Assembly: GCA_037957365.1 (NCBI GenBank)
Contig: JARHVA010000592.1
Span: 3,016,001 to 3,080,000, forward strand
Direction: 5' to 3'
Length of the DNA: 64,000 nucleotides
From: Torreya grandis
Taxonomy: Eukaryota > Streptophyta > Pinopsida > Cupressales > Taxaceae
Below, piece by piece: positions 54,879-64,000 of the stretch (the first letter of the stretch is position 1; every line of letters starts with the position of its first letter). The position numbers and the translations under genes are program-made. The notes beneath the pieces are model-generated. The model was not told the origin of the DNA and searched no databases. It saw only the letters and a list, made by a program, of their open reading frames with translations.

Positions 54879-56511
54879 ATACACTGGAGGTCATATTAAT
54901 TCAAAGATTTAGATCCCACGAAAGTTAGATGTTTTTGTATTTGTGATTCTATTGCAAGACGAAAGAAATGATATATTCATTATCAAAAGAAAATTTCTAT
55001 TCACTATCAAAAGAAAATCTCCATTCATTTATTTGTGTTATACAGGGCTTGGTTTAAGTTCTGGAGCTTAGTTTTGTGAGTCTATTTTGAAGAATTTCCA
55101 ATTATACTGGAGGGATTGAATTGGACATAGTAACGAAAATGCCATTCCTTAGTAAAGCTGCAGGCATAAACCATATGTAGTTGTTTTATAAAATTGCACC
55201 TGAGGAACACAAGTCATTATGCAGCAGGAAAATTTTTATGCAATAGATTTTTTTTACTAATATGTAATTGTAAGCAAATCTTTTAGATAAAAAATTAGGA
55301 AATATGTGTATGGTAGGTGAATTCTAAGGAAAAACATAGAATTTACTATTAATATATGTAAAGTTTGGGGAATTCAGCAATGTTATGTACATTTTATAGA
55401 AAGTTTAGGAAATGTTTTCAAAAATATTTGTCCATTGGTGAATCTTAAAACGGGAAAATTTGTCAAAAATTACCCGTTTGGTGAAAATAGCCCCAAAAAA
55501 CACCCTGCTGTGTAGCATAGCTGGAGGAACAATAAACACTATATATTGGAACGAACAATTGTGTTTTTCTCAAAAATCTTTCAATCAAGGAGATTACATA
55601 AGATGATTTCGTTTTCTGGGCAATTTATATTAAAATGCAGCCTTTAGCCATGGAAATTGTACAATTTTTTTCACTAGATTTATCAACTTGGCCCTGTTAA
55701 TGCACGTATTGCTTCCATCTGATTTACCGAGCATCATGATGTTTTTATGGATAATTTGAATCGCTGCTTTTATCTTTGAGATGACTCTTTAAAGATCTAT
55801 ATATAAAGCCTTGCATTTGTTTGATACGTGCCTAAAACTTTCTTGAAATGGTCTTACACCAAACTTTAAATGTAGTTAAAATATAGGCCATTATATATAT
55901 TGCCCTCGTCTTATGTTTTCAAAACATTTCATCCTAAGAAAGGTCTGGAGCTGAGGATGTTGAGCTCGATTTCCTGGATCTCACTGAGGTGCATTTCCAC
56001 CTTGGATTTCCTTTTGAAGATGGTGCCAAAATCTGACGGGTTCCATTCCTTAGGTTGCTTCTAGATTGATTTAAATTTCTGAAGTTAAACCAAACTGCCC
56101 ATACCAACTCAAAGTTAAAGGGATATCCAACAGGCACGAGTCTTTAGAATTCAACTTTCAACTGCCATATAGGCTAGTGCTCTGGCCCGATATTGTGCAG
56201 AATGAAAGTTTCCAAAGTTGCCTTTGATTGGAGCCACTCAAAGACTGACTAGAAATACTTAGTCATTTAGTTACTTTAGCTATGCTCTAGACATACTTGG
56301 AAGTTATGGTTAGTAATAATGAAAAACATACAAACTCATTCATATATATTATTGTGATATTTTATGAGCATTTTTTTGGGTGAAAATTCGTGAGTATTTT
56401 AATAAATGACATGATCAAACTAGTTGACAGGGCCTTACACACAAGTTAACAAACTTCTAGTAATGATGTGAAGGGATGGAGGTGGGAGACTTAGTATGGC
56501 TCTAATACCAT
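54879..56511. other. NOL 3' UTR and downstream sequence, with a possible LINE fragment
   Basis: The 3' UTR must start at 54879. I see no clear AATAAA, so its end is unplaced. At 56060-55900 the minus strand, with shifts, reads WNPSDFGTIFKRK and LSEIQEIELN, resembling the LINE region before RT (WNKEVFGNIF type). Weak. Confidence 0.4.
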
Positions 56512-57000
56512 GTGAAATTTGAAGGCATTTTGATAAATCATAGGATCTTGTTGATCTGCATGACCTCACCTAAGCTAACAACATAATGAAGACTTGAAAA
56601 CAAAGCTCGACTCAATATTGTTGTTGAATAAATATATCTCTATATTATACACACTAATATGATGTTAATAGTTGGTGTGTGGAGATCACAAAATATGGAT
56701 GAGGATGACATATCATATCCTTATAATCAATTCCAATATGAAAAGATTCACTAAAACAAACTTAGAAACAAAGCAAAATATAATTTAGGAAATAAAGTTT
56801 GAATCTAACTAGTTTAGGTATTTGCAGGAATTAGTTTGACTACATCAGTTTATTATTCAACTTATAAATAAAACTAAACTAGCTTAGGAAAGCAAGTTAA
56901 AGACCAAGTTACAAAATTGTGTAAATGAGTATACAATAACAATTTGAACTACAATACTATGATTGTTTTTAGTGTAGGGCAAGTCCATCTAAACTGATAT
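56499..57000 (-). repeat. LTR and primer-site remnant, minus strand
   Basis: The + strand ggctctaataccatgtgaaatttg (56499-56522) is, on the minus strand, an LTR end ..CACA followed by PBS TGGTATTAGAGCC. The LTR would extend right from 56512. The right boundary and partner are not found. Confidence 0.4.
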
Positions 57001-58348
57001 GCACACTAATTGAGACTTCAAGCAATTTAAGTGTAATAATGTGCATGATGTGTGTAGTGGAGATTTGCTAGAGAGAGATAGTGGTAGTAATTAAAAATGA
57101 ATGTAGGATCTTCTATATGCAAAGATGAAACATAATTGTGTTAGAAAACAATAGTGTAACTTGGATTTGAGAAAAGGAAAAAGTTAAAAGGAATTGTGTC
57201 TCTAGAGATGTGAGGGCACTCTACCAATGTCAGGGCATTAGGCACTCTCTCGACAGAGGCGAGAGAAAAGTAAGTGTAGCAAATCACTTGTCCATCAAGT
57301 TGAGGCAAATCATCAATCAATAAAGGTTATGTAGACACAACCTTCAGGTTGAAGGCATTTATACTCTCGATGGAGGATTTACTCCCCTAGTGAAGAAAGG
57401 AGAGGGTTTCTAAGCACTCCCTTGACAATGGTAGGGAAGAATCTTGACCTTCAAGTCAAGGAAGGAGATAACCTTAAGGCATTCTCCCCATGAAGAACAT
57501 TTTAGAAAATGGCCCTTAGGCTCTCAACCATCAAGAGAGGATGGACAAGCTTGGTAGAACAAGGACCTTTAGGCGAGTTGTGTTTATTTACTTATTGTTT
57601 TATTTTTATGTTATTGTGCATGAATCTATTTGAGGCCCTTAAAAGCCCTGCCTATTAGGTGGTATCAAAGTAGGGTAAGATTGTGGTTGGCATTAATAGA
57701 GGATTGGTTTTTGGATTAACTGTGGTATGCATCAATAGAGGATTTGTTTTTGGATGGATATAGAGGGTAGAAGAACACGATATTGTTTTTAAGATAAAAG
57801 AGATACTCTGAGAAAACATTGATTGGAAGAATCAAGAATCAAGAATCAATGTGATTTTGTATGAGAATTGTTAGATGAATTGCAAACTAAAATTGAAAGA
57901 GATCTTGAACTTGAAAGCAAAGAGGAAATTGAAAATGAAAGTGAAGGAGAAAAGGACGTGTGAAAGGGTAAATGGAATCAACAATCAAAGCATAAGCATA
58001 AAGACAAATATGATAAATTAAATATGGAGAATAGATTTGGTACCATAAAGATGACAAAAGATTTTCCATTCAAGTCCCATTATTGGCTTCAACCATATGA
58101 TCCTTGCAACCATCATGCTTAATGTGATCGATTGCAACAAAAGAGAAGTGAGAATTAGAAGTATTCCCTTGAAGCGGCCAACAAATTTGCTAAATGATGA
58201 TTCAACAATTGAAATTTTCACTTTTAATGCACAAATAATCAAGTGGATCACTTTTGAAGAACTATTTGACACGTGGAAGAAGAGAGAGAAAAAATAGATC
58301 TATACCAAAGATTGAATTAGGAGGTTCAAAGGTTTTAGACTAGGGGAT
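57001..58348 (+). other. Possible LTR end, primer site and gag remnant
   Basis: ttaggtggtatcaaagtaggg (57655-57675) resembles an LTR end plus a TGGTATCA-type PBS on the + strand. Downstream is Glu/Lys-rich and open at 58097-58297. No partner LTR or diagnostic domain is seen. Confidence 0.3.
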
Positions 58349-60189
58349 TGATGCAAGAGCATGCTTCAGTCCAATCATATTCATCCAATTGTAGAAATTT
58401 TGGACAGGGTCCAAGATCATTAAAATTGAACACTAGATCACAATCAAATACATCAATTATATGAAACATTTAATCGTAATAATAAAATATATTAAATTTA
58501 AAGTTAAGACTATAACACAATAATAAGTCTAAGCTTTCTTGTTTCAATGTCAATATCTTACCCTTTATTTATAGCATTTTAAGGAAGGTGGGTGGGTCTA
58601 CCTTTGAAAATGTGAAAATAACAACGCTGAAAAATGAATAGTACATGTCCATGAATAGCCAATTAAATAATACCTATGTGCTAAAAGACTTATCCACATT
58701 TAACCAAATGACTTGTCAAATTGGATGTGCATCTTAAATCTAATCATCCATATGCATACCACACTTGGGTTAAACCGATCTAGGTTAAACTTATCGAAGT
58801 CAAACTTATAATAATTAAGTTTTGTGAAACTAAGCTTATAAATACATTCACACCTAACACACCCTCTTAAGATTAACTTGGGGAGAAAAAAGTTTAAGAA
58901 ACTGGTCCTGACAACAAAATACAATCAAGGAGGAACTGTAGACAATCCCCCTTTAGTGACAACTTCTTGTACTGCATAAAAATAGAAGGAATGAAAACCC
59001 AGATACCAATGTTGATGTTGATCCAAGGAGAAGCAAGAAATGGTTATTGTGAAAAAATATGTTGGAAACAAGAGGAGAGAACACAAACAAATCCTTGCAT
59101 GACTAGCAACTGGATCAAACAAATTCATTTGAGGAGAAGAAAAAAATAAGGCCAAATTGACACAAAATGTGATCAAACTCCAATGAAGTGCTCCAATAAG
59201 AATATAGTGGTGACACCTATCCATTGCCACAAAAAAATCAAACTTCCAACTAAAACATGCTTGGAAAATGAGCATAAAAATGATAGTGGGCAAAATTCCA
59301 AAAAATATGTGGTGTTACAATAATTCTCATGTTTGTCAACTTTTCTGTAGAGAAGGAATTTATTACAGTATGCCCAAGTGAGCATATCCATTCTTGGTGT
59401 CTATGCCCATGTAGAATATGATGATGTCAATAAATGCCAAAAAGTTCAAATGTTCGTATGGATGCAATTTCATCTTCCCAAAATACATAAATAACCAATT
59501 GTTGTAACTACTAAACAAAAAATAAAATGGTGCTTAATAAAAAAGATCACTTTGAAACTATATGATCTCAAACATATCACAAGGAAGCATTACACAATAT
59601 TCACCCATCCTCGTAATGTTGAACTCAGGGGACTTCTTAAAGGAATGGAGGATGATGTTGAAGTAATTTGACACAACTCGTAGAATACAACACCAATAAA
59701 GATGGTGCAAACTCCACACTAGAAAAATACTCTTTGCATGGGTGCCTAACCTACCACTTGGACGCAAATGTCACTTGTACAAAAAAGAGAAATTGTCGAT
59801 AACTATCTATCGAACCAAATAAAAACATGCTCCAAAAAGTGTACAAATGGCCTAAGTATGTGAAGAACAAATACTCTGCACACCATCACCCAACAAGGTG
59901 CTCAAATTCTATGTGAAATACAAATACTTTCCACACACCAACATTCAAAAATTTATTCAAGAGAATGGCTTCACCCAAAAAAATGGATAAGGAAAAAGAG
60001 AAACCCACATGAACTTTAAAACGAAACACTACTTCACAATCAAATGCAACAATTAGAAGAACACTAAATTGTGATAACAACCTATATTAAAATGAAGGTT
60101 AAGACAAGTTCAATATGAAGACTACAACTTAATAGGATAGATAGATAACACCAAACTCTCTTGTTTCAATGCCTATACCATGCCCTCTA
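58349..60189 (-). mobile_element. LTR element relic, minus strand, 5' LTR truncated by another insertion
   Basis: The left (3') LTR 58349-58859 runs TGATGCAAGAG...CACCTAACA, with polypurine tract CTTAAGAGGGTG (minus strand) to its right and a minus-strand TATA box (CTATAAATA at about 58566-58575). Similar sequence recurs at about 59949-60189 ('acaatcaaatgcaacaatta..tctcttgtttcaatgcc'). That homology stops at 60189, where another LTR begins. The interior is short and has no recognised domain. Confidence 0.55.
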
Positions 60190-61464
60190 TGTTAAAGTAG
60201 GTGTATGCACCTAAATCCACTTGCCTCACTAATCTCATTGAACTCATTAATTTAACCCATAATTATATTCTCTAGCCAGTTAATTAATATCTTAATTCCT
60301 ACATAAAATCCCCTACATCCCATGAACCTTACCCCACCCTTAGAATCAATTAATCACCCTCATTAACTCATTAGCTAAGCCTACTTAGCTACTAATCTAC
60401 CTATTAGCCTACTTGCCAATTTAAAAATCCCTTTTATTCACCTACCCATCTACCACACTACTAACCTAGCCTTTCATACACCCGTACTCCCTAATGGAGA
60501 TTCTAGAATTGGAGGATTCTAGAATATCCTTTAATTTAGTCTTCTGCATCTAAAACCCTCTATTCTAGAGGTTTCCAAGGAATTAAAAATTCCTTGGAAA
60601 TTCCCCAACCATTGATCTCAATAACTCAAGATTAAATATGAGCCATTGATTTTCCCTCTCATGGCTTATATAAACCAGCCACTCCTCCATTGAAGGTAAC
60701 TCATGAATCCATAAAATCTTCATGTCCATATAATCAATTAGCAATTACACCCATTGAATCCATAGAGTCTTCATTGTCAACTAATTCATATAAATCCATA
60801 AATCAAGCCATCATAATAATGGAATTCTGAGTCCATTGCAATCTACGATCAACAAAGTCCATTGGAAAATCTTGGAAGGAAGCTGAAGAGAAGCGAGATC
60901 GTGGTAAGAGTCCATTATTATTTATGATTGCTCATTTATATTCTCTTCTATTAGTGATCTTTGTAAGGATTTGAGTTAGGGTTTATATCATTGTGCATAT
61001 TGAAGTTTGTTTGCTCAAATTTTACAGGGATTTAGTAAAGCTTTATTATTTTCTCATATTTATTTATTATGTTTTTTTCTTTTTTTCTTTTTGAGTTTTC
61101 CTACTTTTATGGATACGCTTGCTTAGGTGTACTTAAAATTATAGTTTGACCAAAGGAATAGGAAGTAACTCCCTTGATCGACTATTTTGGTTACGTGAGT
61201 TACTCTTCTATTCTTGCCTCTTTGACCACTTTTTGTGGAGCTTTCTAGGGAAGAGTTACACATGCACTCCCCTATATGTACATCTCACATCTGTGAACTT
61301 TAGTAATGGAAGATTGGGATTTGACTCTTATTTTATTTTGTGTAATATTCTCATGTATGTGATTTCATTTTACTTGCAACTATTGTGTTGAGTACTAGCT
61401 TGTCTTGTGCCTATCACAAACCCATGCACTCACATGATCCAGAGATCCTGGCATCCACTCCGAT
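60190..61464 (+). repeat. 5' LTR of the right-edge copia element
   Basis: The left boundary is set by the point where homology to the interrupted LTR at 58349-58859 ends and TGTTAAAG starts. The right boundary is set by the primer site at 61465. Confidence 0.55.
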
Positions 61465-62779
61465 ATGGTATCAGAATGCCAAGCCAATATACGCTTTTTT
61501 GATTTTTAATTGTTTTTAGTTTACTTGAAATTCTAATTTTTATTGTATTGAGTTTATTTGCAGTGTACTATGAGTTTTTTTTAGGGTTTACAAAAAAAAT
61601 CGGAGTGTTTTTTTTTTAATCTCAAAAACCCAAGGATTTGAAAAATTATAGAAGATTTTTTTACTAAAAATAAGTGTATTAGTATTTTTAGGAGGTGTTT
61701 TTTTGCAATCCTGGTCTTTCATTCTCACCTAAGGAGTGAAGGGTCTCACATTCTATTTATGTTGGTCACGACGTGGTTTGGGCAGGGTTAAACCTAAAAC
61801 TACCACCATTGATGGCATTCTAGCTCAAAACAACCTACAATATGCTTCAAGATCAGTTCATGGCTTACACAGACTATTAAATCCTCCACACACCCCTAGT
61901 ACAGTTCTACACAACTTGTTACACCATTAGAGAGTCTTTTACTACCTGCATCGCCATTCACCTTAGCTCACCATTCCTCCCACCTGGGTTGAGCTCTTTT
62001 CTATTGCCATGCATGTTGGTTTATTTTTTGCCCTGGTACTCAACATCCTATGGCGTTGTCACCTGGTCATGCCCTAAAACCATTATTCCAACTACATGTT
62101 AGTCTAATGATGTCTCCCATCTCCTTCCTTCACTTGTTATTGACCTGGTAGGTTTTTTAATTTGAAAACCACTAATTTGCATTCACGTGGTATCCAATCT
62201 CTTACATTTTGTGGTTTTCTTTTTGGGGGCAAAGTTTCTTTGAAAATAAAAACACTTTTACTTTAACCATCGTAATATCACATTGTAATATTTTAAAGTC
62301 AAATATTTCTTTGACACTAAATATTATAGCCTATGTTTGTAAAGGTGGATTTTTAAAAAAAATGTGATAGCATTGCTAACGGAGATTTTCTGATTGTTTT
62401 TTTTTTAATAAGGTGGGTTATTCATGAAAAGGCTTTTTTTGTCGAAGACTGGAGGGTGAGGTTCGATTTGGCAAGTGACCAAATCCCTTCGCATTTAAAA
62501 CAATCATCTTTCTCTTGTGTGCCCACATTTTGTAAACTCTTCTTGGATACATTATTGGTTGAATCTAATGTCCTCTTGTTTGCTTCACAAATCATGTCTT
62601 TCTCCACTTATGCTCTAATTTCTCAATACGCATTCTAGGCTTTGCTCAAGTGCGCATTGTGTTTGTGACATTTGTGGGGTTCATCATTGATAGTTCAGGG
62701 GGGTGTACTATACTTGTGTCACTTTTTCATTTTGTTTGCACTTCTTTTTGCTACAACAAAAACTACTACTACTACCACA
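61465..62779 (+). other. Leader region of the right-edge copia element
   Basis: 1.3 kb between primer site and gag with no recognised motif, including the unsupported frame 61736-61930. Confidence 0.4.
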
Positions 62780-64000
62780 ACAACTTTATTCATGCACAAC
62801 GAATACAAATTCAATTAATCCTCTACTGTCATTTAACTATCATGAATGGAAAATTAAAATGCAAATTATTTTAAGAAGCAAAGATTTACATCACATTACA
62901 ATGAGGTTAGAAACTGAACCAACTGCAAATGAAAAAAAAAGTGGTACAATTGTAGTGATGAAGCCTATGGATTGATGTGTCTTTATGTGTCTCATGATCT
63001 CTTTTTCATATAAAACCTACCAAAACACCCATTGAAGTGTGGACCATTTTGGAAAAGCTCTTTGGAAAGCAAAATGTGATGAGAGGTCATGAACTAGAAA
63101 ATGAACTTATCTGCCTAAGTCCTAGAAAACTTTAACGCATTTTAGGATTTCTTCACCAAATTCAAGTTTTTGAGATTGCAATTGAAAGAATGCGGAATAG
63201 ATAAGAAAGATGACCAACTTATTCTTTTTACACTCTCCAAGCTAAGTCATGATTATTTAGTATTTGTCTCTACTTTTCTTGCCACAAAAAGTGCTCTAGG
63301 CACTACATGGAAAATTCTCACTTTAGATGCCTTTGTTACTAACTTGACTTGGGAGAAAGACAAGTTAATACAGATGGACACATTGAAGTCCTCAAAACCT
63401 CAAGCTCTAATTGCTAGGAATGGGAAAACAAAGCTTCAAACAAAGAGAAGAAGAAAAAGAACAAGGATCAAGAGAAGAAGAAGAATCAACTTCTACTAAA
63501 ACTACCACTAAAACTTCTTCTTCTAATGATAAACCTAAGAAATAGAATGTTAAATGTTCCTATTGCAATAAAAATGAGCATGATGAATATAAGTGCATGA
63601 AAAAATAGATTGACCACCTAACTCATCCTCTAGAAAAGAACGGCATAGGCGTTCCTTAGTCTATCAAACATAATTCATCAATTCAAGATTCTTCTAAAGT
63701 AAAAGGCAAAAGAAAAGAGAAATAAAAGGGCATGGCTCTTGTAGCAATTGCAGCTCCAACATCTTCATGGGTTATTGACTTGGGTGTTTCTCACCACATG
63801 GATTCTTCACAAGTTGACTTTTCTTTCTTAGAGCCTTGTAGCATGTTTTCAATCACTTTGGGTGATGAAACTACTATATCAATTTTAGGGAGATGGTTTG
63901 TTGAAATGGAATAAGGAACATTCAATAATGTTTGAAGTGTTTCATCCCTTTCAACTAATCTCCTATCAGTGTACCAAATCACTCATATCAGTAAAGACAT
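62780..64000 (+). pseudogene. copia gag and protease start
   Basis: Gag reads NYHEWKIKMQIILRSKDLHH (about 62839), then IDKKDDQLILFTLSKLSHDY and LTWEKDKLIQMDTLKSSK in 63170-63499, the usual copia gag order. A CCHC knuckle C-SY-C-NKNE-H-DEYK-C lies at about 63555-63600. Protease starts near 63768 with WVIDLGVSHHM, where the family has a D-S-G-A-S active site; here it is D-L-G-V-S. Frames are broken by several stops, including one in the knuckle region. Confidence 0.75.

Larger units (their letters stand above)
60190..64000 (+). mobile_element. Ty1/copia element, 5' part, runs off the window
   Basis: The 5' LTR is about 60190-61464 (TGTTAAAG... to ..CCGATA, terminal CA probably mutated), with TATA box TATATAA at 60667-60673. 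The primer site TGGTATCAGAATGCC starts at 61465. Gag and the beginning of protease follow; integrase, RT and the 3' LTR would lie to the right of 64000. Stops and shifts show it is inactive. Confidence 0.72.

Noticed and set aside
1..64000. tRNA, rRNA or other structured RNA genes
   Set aside because: None seen; the tRNA-like matches are retrotransposon primer-binding sites only.

Overview
This window is nuclear DNA of a seed plant with a large, repeat-filled genome, most likely a gymnosperm such as a conifer. It is AT-rich, the only host gene has very short exons and enormous introns, and almost everything else is old, nested, stop-riddled retrotransposon sequence. The lineage is an inference; no species can be named from the sequence.

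The host gene is on the + strand: the 3' part of a chlorophyll(ide) b reductase of the NOL (NYC1-like) type, a chloroplast short-chain dehydrogenase that starts chlorophyll b breakdown. Five coding exons are visible, all phase 0, totalling 100 codons plus the stop: 2726-2776, 2912-2962, 3065-3106, 54622-54732 and 54831-54878. The intron between the third and fourth is 51,515 bp long. The 5' exons, with the NAD(P)-binding and YxxxK active-site parts, lie upstream of the window.

Within the giant intron, left to right: a Ty3/gypsy RT relic (3560-4020, -); a Ty1/copia element with both LTRs (6233-11229, -); an old LINE (+) broken into pieces between about 11950 and 42332. Into the LINE were inserted a short-LTR copia (12698-16718, -, itself holding a 966-bp TIR element), a chromodomain Ty3/gypsy element (17036-29506, +) whose 3' LTR is split by a non-autonomous element with 2-kb LTRs (22802-29365, +), and, apparently, a non-autonomous gypsy-like element (34789-42130, -) whose own LTR carries a solo LTR (35370-37203). 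A second LINE relic (42340 to about 52395) contains a tandem array, a solo LTR (43081-44200) and a younger relative of the non-autonomous gypsy element (45160-51172, -) with a 656-codon open frame.

Downstream of the NOL stop codon (54879-64000) are more relics: a LINE fragment, LTR/primer-binding-site remnants, a minus-strand LTR element (58349 to about 60189) and a forward copia element (from about 60190) that runs off the right edge with gag and the start of protease.

The least ordinary material is the 51.5-kb intron and the two related non-autonomous gypsy-like elements (34789-42130 and 45160-51172). These keep the LTR ends, tRNA-Met primer site, pol C-terminal tail and polypurine tract of a chromovirus-like element, but carry a large unrecognised protein in place of protease/RT/integrase.
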